Source of the DNA: Kitasatospora sp044457565
GTDB taxonomy: Bacteria; Actinomycetota; Actinomycetes; Streptomycetales; Streptomycetaceae
Reading direction: 5' to 3'
Length of the DNA: 64,000 nt
Assembly: GCF_044457565.1 (NCBI RefSeq)
Contig: NZ_JBITGZ010000009.1
Coordinates: 62,001-126,000 of the forward strand
Numbering within the stretch: position 1 is the stretch's first letter; the number at the start of each line of letters is the position of its first letter. A program made the translations under genes and the position numbers. Shown here piece after piece: positions 39,332 to 48,214 of the stretch. The notes beneath the pieces are model-generated. The model was not told where the DNA came from. It did no database searches and worked only from the letters and a program-made list of their open reading frames with translations.

Positions 39332-40609
39332 ATGACCACAGATCTGCGGGCCGACCAGCCCGGCCTCTCCACCTCGCCCGATTCGGACTTCCGGCTGCTC
39401 CTTGCCGCCGCCACCGTCAGCAAGCTCGGCACCGCTGTCAGTTCGCTCGCGCTGCCCCTGGTCGCGGTGCTCGCACTGCATTGCTCGGCCGGCCAGGTGG
39501 GCCTGCTGGCGATGCTGAGCACGGTCGCCTTCCTGCTGATCGGGCTCCCGGTCGGCGCCTGGGTGGACCGGCTCCCGAAGCGCCCGGTGATGATAGCCGC
39601 CGACCTGGTCCGAGCCGCGCTCCTCGCCTCGGTCCCGGCGGCCTGGCTGCTCGGCTGTCTGACCTTCACCCGAATCGCCCTGGTGGTGGTCCTCACGGGG
39701 GCGGCGACCGTCTTCTTCGACGTGGCCGCGCTGAGCAACCTACCGGCGGTGGTGGGCCGGGCCGGCCTCAACCGGGCCAACGCGCACCTGGTCACGGCGG
39801 ATGCGGCCACCCAGGTCGGCGGCCGCGCGGCGGGCGGCTTCCTGGTGGCACTGGTGTCGTCGCCCGTGGCGGTGCTGGTGGACGCGATCAGTTACCTGGG
39901 CTCGGCCCTGCTGCTGCTACGGATCCGCCGTCCGGAGCCGGTGACCTCCCCCAGGCCGGCCGGCGCTACTGGGCGGGGGTTGGTGGGCGAGGTGCGGGAC
40001 GGGCTGCGCTTCGTGCTGGGCGACCCGTTGCTGCGCCCGATCGCGCTGGCCGGCGCCTGCACCAACCTGTCCATCCAGCTCTGCCAGACCGTGCTCCCGG
40101 TACTCTTCGCCCGCTCCCTGAACCTGCCCAACGGCGTGCTCGGCCTCTTCTTCGCGCTCGGCGGGGTGGGCGTCTTCCTCGGCTCGTTGCTCGCCCGTCC
40201 GCTGGCCCGCCGGCTCGGAGCGGGGCGGGTGCTCTGGCTGATGGGCCTGGCGGTCGCGCCACTCGGCGTCCTGGTCGCACTGGTCGACCGTGGCCCGCTG
40301 CTCTGGTGCGCCGCCGGGGCCTGGCTTCTGACCACGCTCAAGGTCGGCATCGACAACGTCATCAAGGTGAGCTTCCGTCAGCACGTCACTCCGGACCACC
40401 TGCTCGGCCGGATGAACGCCACCATGCGCTTCCTGCTCACCGGCGCGCTCACCGCCGGCGCCGCCCTGGCCGGCCTGCTGGCCACCGTCGCCTCCCTCCG
40501 CGCCGCCCTGTGGGCCGGTGCGCTGGGACTGGCCGTGGTGTGGGTCCCGATCTACCGCTCACCGCTTCGCGGCATGCGGGACCTGCCGGGCACGGCGGCG
40601 CAAGCGTGA
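39332..40609 (+). CDS. MFS transporter (drug exporter type)
   Basis: 425 residues from the ATG at 39332. About 12 membrane segments and the MFS loop GAWVDRLPKRPVMIAADLVR between helices 2 and 3. It has LNLPNGVLGLFFALGGVGVF and ends in a short cytoplasmic tail. The family (MFS_3-like) includes macrolide and enterobactin exporters. It is probably regulated by the divergent ArsR-type gene. Substrate unknown. Confidence 0.88.
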   Translation: MTTDLRADQPGLSTSPDSDFRLLLAAATVSKLGTAVSSLALPLVAVLALHCSAGQVGLLAMLSTVAFLLIGLPVGAWVDRLPKRPVMIAADLVRAALLASVPAAWLLGCLTFTRIALVVVLTGAATVFFDVAALSNLPAVVGRAGLNRANAHLVTADAATQVGGRAAGGFLVALVSSPVAVLVDAISYLGSALLLLRIRRPEPVTSPRPAGATGRGLVGEVRDGLRFVLGDPLLRPIALAGACTNLSIQLCQTVLPVLFARSLNLPNGVLGLFFALGGVGVFLGSLLARPLARRLGAGRVLWLMGLAVAPLGVLVALVDRGPLLWCAAGAWLLTTLKVGIDNVIKVSFRQHVTPDHLLGRMNATMRFLLTGALTAGAALAGLLATVASLRAALWAGALGLAVVWVPIYRSPLRGMRDLPGTAAQA

Positions 40610-40731
40610 ACCGGCCCGGCGCCGACTGCGTCAAACAGTGGCGGATCCGTCAGCCGCTCCGCCTTCGGTTGCTGTCATCCGAAGCCGGACCGTCCTTGGA
40701 CCTTTCGGATCGACAGGGCGTTCCCGTCGTG

Positions 40732-41364
40732 TCAGCCGGCCTCGGCGGTGGGCTGAGCCGTCCACACGTACTCCATCTGGCGGGCGGTGCGCCGGGCAAG
40801 TTGTTCGCCGAAAAGCCGGCCCACGATGTGCAGGCTGGCGTCGATGCCCGCGCTGATTCCCGCGGAGGTGACGATGTCGCCGTCGTCGACCCACCGCACG
40901 TCGGTGCGCAGCCGGATGTCCGGCCAGCGCCGGACCAGCTCTTCCTGATCCTCCCAGTGTGTCGTGGCCGGGCGGCCGTTCAGAGCCCCGGTGGAGGCCA
41001 GCAGGAAGGCCCCGGTGCAGATGCTGAACGTCAGCGCGGACGTCTTCCGGCGCCGGGCCAGCCAGTCGATGACGTCCGCGTCCGCCTCGACCGCCGCGGT
41101 GACGCCGCCGGGGACCACCAGCACGTCGAAGGGCGGATCCTCGTCGAGGGTGTGATCCGGCACGACCTTCAGTCCTCCGCGGGCGCGGACCGGGTGGCCG
41201 GCGGCGGCGACCGTCAGGACGCGCAGCAGGGGCTCGTCGGCGGCGGTGCGGGCCAGCCGGCCTGCGGTGCTGAAGACCTCGAAGGGGCCTCCCAGGTCGA
41301 GCACCTCGACCTCGTCGAACACGAGCACTGCGAAGGTGAGCGGAGTGGTGGTGTGAGGTTGCAT
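40732..41364 (-). CDS. DJ-1/PfpI family protein
   Basis: 210 residues from the ATG at 41364. The nucleophile elbow is LTFSICTGAFLLASTGALNG with the conserved Cys; FAVLVFDEVEVLDLGGPFEV is the typical start. It is similar to the amidase-like half of the divergent GlxA regulator and to isonitrile hydratase-type proteins. Divergent from that regulator with a 71-bp promoter region. It may deglycate or hydrate small molecules; the substrate is unknown. Confidence 0.88.
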   Translation of the reverse strand: MQPHTTTPLTFAVLVFDEVEVLDLGGPFEVFSTAGRLARTAADEPLLRVLTVAAAGHPVRARGGLKVVPDHTLDEDPPFDVLVVPGGVTAAVEADADVIDWLARRRKTSALTFSICTGAFLLASTGALNGRPATTHWEDQEELVRRWPDIRLRTDVRWVDDGDIVTSAGISAGIDASLHIVGRLFGEQLARRTARQMEYVWTAQPTAEAG

Positions 41365-41435
41365 GCCTCAAGGCTCGGGCCTGACGGGCGCCGCCCGATA
41401 GTGTCGGAAACGGTATTGACCGCTAGGATTCCGTC

Positions 41436-42389
41436 ATGCGCCATCACCGGATCGCCTGCCTCGCCTTCGACGGGATGGCCCCGTTCGAACTCGCCACGGT
41501 CGCCGAGGTGTTCGCGGTCCCCAGGCCGGAGCTGGACGTGGACTGGTGGTACCGATTCGAGTTGTGCGCCGAGACGCCCGGGCCGCACCGGGTCGTCGGC
41601 GGCTTCGACATCGTGGTGCACCACGGCCTGGACCGGCTCCGGTACGCCGACACCGTGATCGTCCCGGGGGTCGCGGACGTGCGCCGCGACGTCTCCCCGG
41701 CAGTCCTGAACGCACTGCGGGAGGCGTACGCGCGAGGAGCGCGAGTGGTGTCCATCTGCAGCGGCGCGTTCGCCCTGGCCGCCGCGGGCCTGCTGGACGG
41801 CAGGGAGGCGACCACGCACTGGCGGCACGCCCGGCTGCTCCAGGAACGCCATCCGGAGGTAACGGTGAACGCGTCGGTACTCTACGTCGACGGCGGATCG
41901 GTCATCACCGCCGCCGGCACCGCCGCCGGGATCGACGCCTGCCTGCACCTCATCCGCAAGGACCACAGCGCCGAGATTGCCGCCCGGGTGGCCCGCCGCA
42001 TGGTCGTGGCCGCACACCGTGAGGGGGGCCAGGCCCAGTTCGCGGAGCATCCGGTGGGCAAGGAGCCCGCCGACGACCCGATCGGCACCGCCATGCGGTA
42101 CGCGCTGGAGAACCTGCACCGGCGTCTCACCGTCGACGAACTGGCCGGTGTCGCGCACCTGTCGGTGCGGCAGTTCGAACGCCGTTTCGTCGACGCGGCC
42201 GGCCTGCCGCCGGGGCGCTGGATCACGCAGCAGCGGATCCGGGCCGGCGCCGCACTACTGGAGGCCGCGGACCATCCGATCGACACAGTGGCCGACCGCG
42301 TCGGCCTGACCGTCGCGGGGTTCCGCCACCACTTCCGGGAACTGATGGGTGTCAGCCCCTCGGCCTACCGGCGCCAGTACCAACACTGA
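41436..42389 (+). CDS. GlxA-family AraC-type transcription regulator
   Basis: 317 residues from the ATG at 41436. The DJ-1-like N-terminal domain (VVSICSGAFALAAAGLLDGR) is followed by two AraC HTHs: TVDELAGVAHLSVRQFERRF and PIDTVADRVGLTVAGFRHHF. It probably controls the divergent DJ-1/PfpI gene. A -10-like TAGGAT at 41424-41429 lies so close to the ATG that the transcript may be leaderless. Confidence 0.9.
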   Translation: MRHHRIACLAFDGMAPFELATVAEVFAVPRPELDVDWWYRFELCAETPGPHRVVGGFDIVVHHGLDRLRYADTVIVPGVADVRRDVSPAVLNALREAYARGARVVSICSGAFALAAAGLLDGREATTHWRHARLLQERHPEVTVNASVLYVDGGSVITAAGTAAGIDACLHLIRKDHSAEIAARVARRMVVAAHREGGQAQFAEHPVGKEPADDPIGTAMRYALENLHRRLTVDELAGVAHLSVRQFERRFVDAAGLPPGRWITQQRIRAGAALLEAADHPIDTVADRVGLTVAGFRHHFRELMGVSPSAYRRQYQH

Positions 42390-43060
42390 CCACCAGCACG
42401 AGGCTCGTCATCCAGGGCGGCTTCACCCTCCGTCGATGCGGGGCCGTCAGCACTGTCGACACCTCGATGGAGTGCCGTCACCTCTCACCGGCAGTTCAAG
42501 TACAGGAGGCGAGCACGCTCGGTGCGAAGCCAGTCGGCCTCCGAGCCACCGTGGTTGAGCCTCCGTCATGACCGGGGATGGCGGTGTGTGCGGACGCCAC
42601 GCCACCGCACGAGTTGGTCTCCCGCCCCGGGCCGCCCACGTACGTAGCCGGCGGGGCGGCCCAGGAGCGGCCGGACATCGGCCCCGAGGGCCGGGAGGAC
42701 TGATGCATCAGGGGCGCACAGCGATACCGGCATCGCCGAACCCGTGGTTCAGATGCCCTCGCGTGAGGCGCCGCCAACGCTGAGCCTGTGGCTCGTCGAC
42801 GGGCCGACGGGCCGACGGGCCGACGGGCCGACGGGCCGGCTGATAATGGGTTGCCCGAGGGCCCCGGCCTCGATCAGGATGGCCCGCATGGACCTGTAAC
42901 GGCTGCACGTACCCACATCGACCTGTCGCGCGATCGACCTCGGAGCCTGACGACTCGGCCCCGAGGCGATGACTCGCGCCCTCGTGTGCATCCGTCAGAT
43001 CCCGGGAGCCGCGGCCTGGCCCGCGAGAGCTCCTGCTGAGCCCTGAAAGCAACCACATCC
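42390..43060. other. 671-bp non-coding stretch with a tandem repeat
   Basis: Apart from an 8-bp tandem repeat (42798-42837), I see no convincing gene. Short open frames lack RBS and recognisable motifs. It probably contains the promoter of the DUF1062 gene and eroded sequence. Confidence 0.5.
42798..42837. repeat. Five perfect 8-bp tandem repeats (GACGGGCC)
   Basis: Five consecutive identical copies within the non-coding stretch, about 220 bp before the DUF1062 gene. It is a candidate variable-number tract. Confidence 0.9.
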
Positions 43061-43756
43061 ATGAATACCGACCGCAAGGCCCTGTGGGCCGTGCGTCAGT
43101 CCGCTCTGCCCACCGTCGTACGGCCCTGCCCGGACTGCTCCGGCACGCGTCACCGTCCCTCGGGCAAGATCCGCGTCAACGCGAACGGCAAGCTCCTCGA
43201 CGTCTGGCTTCTCCTGAGCTGTGCAGCGTGCGACCGGACCTCGAAGGTGCCCGTCCACGAACGCGTCCACGTCTCGTCGCTGGAGCCCGCTCGCCGGGTG
43301 GCGTACGAGACCAACGACCCGGCCGTGGTACGGGAGCTGACGATGAGTGCGTCGCTCGCCGCGAAGAACGGATACCGCCTCGACTGGACCGGTACCTGGG
43401 AGCTGGCGACCCGCACGCCCCTCTACGCACTCGACGACCCGACACCGCTCAAGGTACTGGTCAGCTTCGAGCTGCCCGCGCCGGTCCGCGTCGAACGACT
43501 GCTCATGCTCGGGCTCGGTCTCAGCCGCACTCGGATACGACGCATGGTCGGGGCCGGGCGTATCCACCTGCCGCTGGCTCTGGACGCCAAGGCGCATCAG
43601 GACTTCGAGCTCACCATCCACGGACCAGGTTCCGTCGACGCCGCGGAACACTCGAAGCTCCTCGGCGCTCCGACCGACGTGCGCACTGATCTGAGCCACT
43701 TCGGGTTGCACGACACAGCGCAGCAACTGTCGCGCTCGGCGACGGCGGGAGCGTAG
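43061..43756 (+). CDS. DUF1062 protein with zinc ribbon
   Basis: 231 residues from the ATG at 43061. A zinc ribbon is formed by RPCPDCSGTRHRPSGKIRVN and LLSCAACDRTSKVPVHERV. The C-terminal half has LLMLGLGLSRTRIRRMVGAG, an S4-like element seen in DUF1062, suggesting nucleic-acid binding. Families like this are scattered in Firmicutes and actinomycetes and are uncharacterised. It appears monocistronic. Confidence 0.82.
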   Translation: MNTDRKALWAVRQSALPTVVRPCPDCSGTRHRPSGKIRVNANGKLLDVWLLLSCAACDRTSKVPVHERVHVSSLEPARRVAYETNDPAVVRELTMSASLAAKNGYRLDWTGTWELATRTPLYALDDPTPLKVLVSFELPAPVRVERLLMLGLGLSRTRIRRMVGAGRIHLPLALDAKAHQDFELTIHGPGSVDAAEHSKLLGAPTDVRTDLSHFGLHDTAQQLSRSATAGA

Positions 43757-43926
43757 GACAGCGAGCAGCAGGGCCGCCTGGAGAGCTTGTTGGCGTAGAC
43801 ACCCTTCGAGCCACCAGGAGGCCCTGCGCTCGTGCGCGGCACCCACCACAACCCGGTCCGGGCAGTGGGGAGGATCGTCCAGCCCCTCGGCCGGGGCGAC
43901 CGGCCCTGATCTGCTTGGATACCCGG

Positions 43927-44496
43927 ATGACCGACCTGACTGCGACTTCTCCATGCCCCTGTGTGCTCTGTGTTCCCGCCGCCGCCGCGACCTTCCGCGC
44001 GCGGCGGCAGCGGAGGAAGCGCTGGGCCTCGGCGATGGCACACGTCCGCGAGCATGGCTGGCACGTGGTTGGCGTGGGTGGCGGAGAGGAAGTCCCCGAC
44101 TGGGCCTTCACCGTCGGCCTGTGGCACTCCCATCGGATTCCGGAGGTCGCCATGTTCGGCCTGGACGTGCGCGGGCTGATGCACTGGGTCGGCGCTGCTG
44201 CGGCCCACCTGCGAGACGGGGCATCAACGGATCCCGGCACACTGCTCCCCGATGTCATCGAGGGTTACCAGCTCCAGCTCCAACCTGTGGATGCCGGTTG
44301 GCACCGTCCCCTGCTCGGAACCGCCGTCGGCTTCTACCAACGGACCCCGGTCCCCGTTGTCCAGCTGGTCTGGCCCGACCGGGAACACCGCTGGCCTTCG
44401 GACGAGCAGGCCAGCCCGGGCTGCCGCGCGCAGCCCAGCCTGTGGCTTCCGGTCGACGAGCACCCGAAGGGCGTCTGGACCGAGGAAGCCGCCTGA
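43927..44496 (+). CDS. DUF4262 protein
   Basis: 189 residues from the ATG at 43927; the TTG at 43915 is a possible alternative. CPCVLC near the start, then EVPDWAFTVGLWHSHRIPEV, which is the DUF4262 motif, and TAVGFYQRTPVPVVQLVWPD. The function is unknown; members sit near toxin and stress genes. Its 3' end meets the truncated TetR gene on the other strand at 44496-44500. Confidence 0.8.
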   Translation: MTDLTATSPCPCVLCVPAAAATFRARRQRRKRWASAMAHVREHGWHVVGVGGGEEVPDWAFTVGLWHSHRIPEVAMFGLDVRGLMHWVGAAAAHLRDGASTDPGTLLPDVIEGYQLQLQPVDAGWHRPLLGTAVGFYQRTPVPVVQLVWPDREHRWPSDEQASPGCRAQPSLWLPVDEHPKGVWTEEAA

Positions 44497-44499
44497 CGA

Positions 44500-44682
44500 T
44501 GAAGCGGTGGCGCCGACGCCTCGGTGGAGTTCGTCGTCCTTGCTGCGGACGTGCCGGTAGACCGCCGACCGTGACACGCCCATCTCGCCGGCGATGTCGT
44601 CCATCGTGGTGCGCCGCACCCCGTACCTGGTCAGGCAGGCATAGGTGGCGTCGAGCACCTCGCCGATCCGGTCGGCGGGCAC
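44500..44682 (-). pseudogene. Truncated TetR-family regulator (HTH only)
   Basis: The GTG at 44682 starts MPADRIGEVLDATYACLTRY, followed by TTMDDIAGEMGVSRSAVYRH, a complete TetR helix-turn-helix. After SKDDELHRG the frame enters sequence antisense to the DUF4262 gene, and no ligand-binding domain follows. It lies 4 bp after the amidotransferase-like gene and was probably co-transcribed with it. Confidence 0.7.
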
Positions 44683-44686
44683 GGGA

Positions 44687-45385
44687 TCAGGCCAGCTTCT
44701 TCAGCAACTGGGCTGCGAGCGGGGCGGAGGAGGAGGGGTTCTGGCCGGTGATCAGGTTGCCGTCGACAACGACGTGCGGGGCCCAGGGCTCGCCCTCCTG
44801 GAAGTCGGCGCCGAGCTCGACCAGGCGGTCCTGGAGCAGCCACTTGGCCTTGTCGCCAAGGCCGGCCTGGATCTCCTCGGCGTTGGTGAAGCCGGTCAGC
44901 CTTCGACCGGCGAACGGCGAGCTGCCGTCGTCGTTGGCGGCGGCCAGCAGCGCGGCGGGTCCGTGGCAGACCACGCCCAGCGGCATGCCGGACCTGAGCG
45001 CCTGGGTCAGCAGCCGGCCGGAGTCGGCGTTGACGGCCAGGTCCTCCATCGGGCCGTGGCCGCCGGGGTAGAAGACGGCGTCGTAGTCGTCCAGGCTGAT
45101 GTCCTCCAGCTTGACGGGGTGCTGGAGCTCGGTGATCGAGGCGAGGGCGTCCGCGACCTTCTCGGCGCCCTCCTCGCCGCCGTTGAACTGCGGGGCGAGG
45201 CTGGCCCGGTCGACGGTCGGGATCACGCCACCGGGGGTGGCGACGACGATCTGGTGGCCCGCCGCCGTGAACGCCTCGTACGGGGCGACGGCCTCCTCGG
45301 CCCAGAAGCCGGTCGGATGCTCGGTGCCGTCGGCCAGCGTCCAGTGGTCGACGCCGGTCATCACGAAGAGGATCTTCTTGGCCAT
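44687..45385 (-). CDS. Type 1 glutamine-amidotransferase-like protein (Hsp31/DJ-1 type)
   Basis: 232 residues from the ATG at 45385. VVCHGPAALLAA carries the catalytic Cys; the Glu is in the N-terminal TGFWAEEAVAPYEAF and the His follows the Cys. This set matches Hsp31-like glyoxalase III / chaperone proteins of the DJ-1 family. It is divergent from the LysR gene, with operator half-sites between, and was followed by the TetR remnant. Confidence 0.88.
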   Translation of the reverse strand: MAKKILFVMTGVDHWTLADGTEHPTGFWAEEAVAPYEAFTAAGHQIVVATPGGVIPTVDRASLAPQFNGGEEGAEKVADALASITELQHPVKLEDISLDDYDAVFYPGGHGPMEDLAVNADSGRLLTQALRSGMPLGVVCHGPAALLAAANDDGSSPFAGRRLTGFTNAEEIQAGLGDKAKWLLQDRLVELGADFQEGEPWAPHVVVDGNLITGQNPSSSAPLAAQLLKKLA

Positions 45386-45490
45386 GGTGGGAGTTCACTC
45401 CAAGGGTGGTGGTTCCACGCTCTGACGTTCTGGACCCAGAACGTCAGCGTGCTCATGACCTCGAAGGTAGACCTGGCCGAGTACCGGTCA

Positions 45491-45530
45491 CCAATGGAAA
45501 CGCCGATGGCTGCCATCGGGGAACCGATGG
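45491..45530. promoter_or_regulatory. LysR operator: CCGATGGC-T-GCCATCGG with extra half-sites
   Basis: A perfect palindrome (45503-45519) is flanked by CCAATGG (45491-45497) and CCGATGG (45524-45530), all in the divergent region between the amidotransferase-like and LysR genes. T-N11-A-type dyads with extra half-sites are normal LysR binding regions. A -10-like TAGACT at 45572-45577 sits just before the LysR ATG. Confidence 0.7.
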
Positions 45531-45584
45531 AGCGAACGGGAATGGCCGACGTCGCGTAGCCGTCACAGGCATAGACTGGGCCCC

Positions 45585-46520
45585 ATGAGCGATCGGAATG
45601 CCAATGGCTCAGGCCTTACCGGCTCCGCCCCGATGGACCTGAACCTGCTGCGGACCTTCCTGGCGGTCCACCGCGCCGGCTCGTTCACCGCAGGCGCCCA
45701 GCTGCTAGGCCTCTCCCAACCCACGGTCACCGCTCAGATCCGGTCGCTGGAGCGACGGCTGGGCCGCGAACTCTTCGAACGCCAGGCGCGCGGTGTCGCC
45801 GCACTGCCCTTCGCCGACGAGCTCGCGACCCAGCTCTCCGGCCCGCTCGACCAGCTGACCGCCGTCTCCGTCGCCGTCACCGGCGAGGAGCGCACCGGCC
45901 CGGCGGAGCCGGTGCACCTGGCCGGGCCTGCCGAGTTCCTCTGCGTGGCCCTGCTGCCCGCGCTGGCGCCGCTGGTCGCTGACGGTGTCCGGCTGCGACT
46001 GGCCACCGGTCTGACCGAGCCGCTGCTGGAGGAGCTCCGGGCCGGCCGGCACGACCTGGTGATCTCCACCCACCGACCGCGCGGCCGGGCGCTCGCCGCG
46101 GTGCCGCTCGCCGACGAGGAGTTCGTGCTGGTCGCCGCGCCCGGCTGGGCCGAGCGCCTCGCCGGGGCCGACCTGCCCGCCGCGCTGCACCGTGTCCCGC
46201 TGATCAGCTACGCGGAGGAGCTGCCCATCGCCCGCCGCTACTGGCGGCACGTCTTCGAGCGCCGCCTCAACTGCCCGGCCGCGGTAACCGTCCCGGACCT
46301 GCGCGGAGTCCTCGCGGCCGTCACGGCGGGCGCCGGGTTCAGCGTCCTGCCCAGCTATCTCTGCCGGACGGAACTCGCCACCGGCGCCCTGGTGCGCCTG
46401 CACGAACCCGAGGACCCGCCGATCAACACCGCCTACCTCGTCCAGCGGCCCGGCACCTTCGTCAACCCCCACCTGACCCGTGTTCGCGACCAGCTGCTGA
46501 ACGCGGCCCGCGCCTGGTGA
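45585..46520 (+). CDS. LysR-family transcription regulator
   Basis: 311 residues from the ATG at 45585, or the ATG at 45633 (MDLNLLRTFLAV), which removes a non-conserved leader. The HTH is SFTAGAQLLGLSQPTVTAQI. The effector domain follows with LLPALAPLVADGVRLRLATG and ISTHRPRGRALAAVPL. It probably regulates the divergent amidotransferase-like gene. The -10-like element 8 bases before the ATG suggests a very short or absent leader. Confidence 0.9.
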   Translation: MSDRNANGSGLTGSAPMDLNLLRTFLAVHRAGSFTAGAQLLGLSQPTVTAQIRSLERRLGRELFERQARGVAALPFADELATQLSGPLDQLTAVSVAVTGEERTGPAEPVHLAGPAEFLCVALLPALAPLVADGVRLRLATGLTEPLLEELRAGRHDLVISTHRPRGRALAAVPLADEEFVLVAAPGWAERLAGADLPAALHRVPLISYAEELPIARRYWRHVFERRLNCPAAVTVPDLRGVLAAVTAGAGFSVLPSYLCRTELATGALVRLHEPEDPPINTAYLVQRPGTFVNPHLTRVRDQLLNAARAW

Positions 46521-46669
46521 CGGCCGAGTGAGGACGGCCGGCCGCGTGTACCCGTCCAGGCCGCGGGTCGTCCGCCGACCGTCCGCCGGCTGTCCATCGG
46601 CTGTTCGCGGGGCGCACCACCCGGGGCGTACCGGACGTGGCGCACCGGGCGGGGTGGGCGGCAGTCGCG

Positions 46670-47245
46670 TCACGCCGCCCGGCTGGCGGTGCGGGCCGAG
46701 TCCAGGAGAATCCGTGCGGCATCCCGGGCCTGGAGTGCGGACTCGGGAGATCCGCAGATCGCGGCCGTGGTCATGGCGCCCTCGGCGAGGAGGCTGAGGT
46801 GCTGGGCCGCCCACGACGGCTCGCCCGCGTCGGCCACCAGGTCGGCGAGGTACCGCTGGAACGCCTGCTTGTGTGCGCGGGCGGCTTCGGCGACGGCCGG
46901 GGAGATCGCTCCGAGCTCCCCGTAGGAGTTGATGAAGGCGCAGCCGCGGAAGTCCGGTTGGCTGAACCAGTCGTGGAGCCAGGAGAAGACCGCCAGGATC
47001 CGCTCCCGGGGCGAGGGCCGTGCTTCGACGTACTCGGCCAGTCGCCGGCGCCACCTCGCATCGCGTCGCCACAGGTACGCCTCCACGAGCTCACTCTTGG
47101 AGGGGTACAGCTGGTAGAGCCGTTTGAGGGAGACCCCCGAGGCGTTGCGGATCTCATCCATGCCCACGGCCTGGATGCCCCGGCGGTAGAAGAGCGCTTC
47201 GGCCGCGTCGAGCACCTGCGCCCGGGCTATCTCCGGACTGAGCAT
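46670..47245 (-). CDS. TetR-family transcription regulator
   Basis: 191 residues from the ATG at 47245. The HTH is GMDEIRNASGVSLKRLYQLY, near residue 28-47. The ligand-binding domain has WFSQPDFRGCAFINSYGELG. This is the subgroup near AcrR-like regulators of oxidoreductases. A palindrome GAGAAC-TCTC-GTTCTC lies 17 bp upstream of the start, which suggests autoregulation. Confidence 0.88.
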   Translation of the reverse strand: MLSPEIARAQVLDAAEALFYRRGIQAVGMDEIRNASGVSLKRLYQLYPSKSELVEAYLWRRDARWRRRLAEYVEARPSPRERILAVFSWLHDWFSQPDFRGCAFINSYGELGAISPAVAEAARAHKQAFQRYLADLVADAGEPSWAAQHLSLLAEGAMTTAAICGSPESALQARDAARILLDSARTASRAA

Positions 47246-47262
47246 CCCTTGCACCCTCTTTC

Positions 47263-47278
47263 GAGAACTCTCGTTCTC
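47263..47278. promoter_or_regulatory. TetR operator 1, GAGAAC-TCTC-GTTCTC
   Basis: A perfect 6-bp-arm palindrome immediately upstream of the TetR start. The same arms recur at 48083-48098. Confidence 0.65.
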
Positions 47279-47319
47279 CCACGGTACTCGCGAGGCTCGC
47301 CCCGCGCACCGGGCCCGCC

Positions 47320-47892
47320 TCGGCTTCCCCCGCGGTCCTGCCGCATTCCCGCCACTCGCGCGGGGTCATTCCGTAGGCCGCGCGGAACGAACGGCTGAAG
47401 TGGGCGGGGTCGACGAATCCCCAGCGGTGGGCCACGGACGCGATCGTGACAGCCGCGCGGCCCTGCTTGCTCAGTTCGCGCCTGGCCTCCTCCAGCCGGC
47501 GCTGCTGGATCCACCTGTGCACGCTGGTCCCCTCGTGCTGGAAGAGCTTGTGCAGGTAGCGCACCGAGACGTGGTGGGCACGGGCGATCGAGTCGGGGGA
47601 AAGGCCGGGGTCGGGCAGGTGTTCGTTGATGAAGGCGCGGATCTGCAACGAGAGCGACACCTGGGCGGCCTCCGCGCCGGGCACCTGCCGCCCGCTGCGC
47701 TCGGCGGCCAGGCTCTCCAGCATGCCGACGGCACTGGCGGCCAGCCGCGCGCCGCTCTAACTCCATGGGTTCGCGGAAACCGAGCATGTAGGGGCGGGTT
47801 GTGTCGTAGAAGGCCAGATCCCCCGGGTGCAGCAGGGTCTGCCGTCCGTCCTGCTCGACGACTTCATCGTATCCACCCAGGATGCGAAGCAT
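47320..47892 (-). pseudogene. Degenerate AraC-family gene, paralogue of the gene at 57.3 kb
   Basis: The N-terminal piece (YDEVVEQDGRQTLLHPGDLA to MLGFREPM) is followed, after a deletion of about 53 codons and a frame change near 47760, by SGARLAASAV then the AraC HTHs (SPDSIARAHHVSVRYLHKLF; RWGFVDPAHFSRSFRAAYGM). The intact paralogue has the missing residues (WKVFMLPRRLLSVPEADL...). The first ~100 residues and the proper stop are also lost. Long identical nucleotide blocks show the copies are recent. Confidence 0.8.
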
Positions 47893-48082
47893 GATCGGCG
47901 TTCCACCGGAGGAGCGCGGCATGATCGCCCGGGTGTCGCCTGGTCGCCGGGTACGCCCCGGTGGTGTGCGCGGCGCCGTACGGCGGCTCGGCCGGCACTC
48001 TGCCCTCGCTCGGCGGAGGGTGCGCCCTTCGGGGCGGGGGTGCGCCCTCGAACCGCCGTGCCGCCCCTTGCCACCCATGGCG

Positions 48083-48098
48083 GAGAACGTGCGTTCTC
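48083..48098. promoter_or_regulatory. TetR operator 2, GAGAACG-TG-CGTTCTC
   Basis: A perfect palindrome with the same GAGAAC/GTTCTC arms as the site at 47263, 117 bp before the ATPase start. It is the likely second target of the TetR regulator. Apart from it, 47893-48214 has no gene I recognise. Confidence 0.6.
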
Positions 48099-48214
48099 AG
48101 TCAAGGCGTGGTGCAGCGCCGTCCAAGATCGACTGCAGGGGCGCCCTAGCGTCTCTTACAGGGGCCGGGCACCCCGCCCGAAGCCGATCCGGAAGCCGCG
48201 AAGGTGTGAATACC

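Noticed and set aside
43757..43926. Possible small gene between DUF1062 and DUF4262
   Set aside because: No start with RBS and no conserved motif in any frame.
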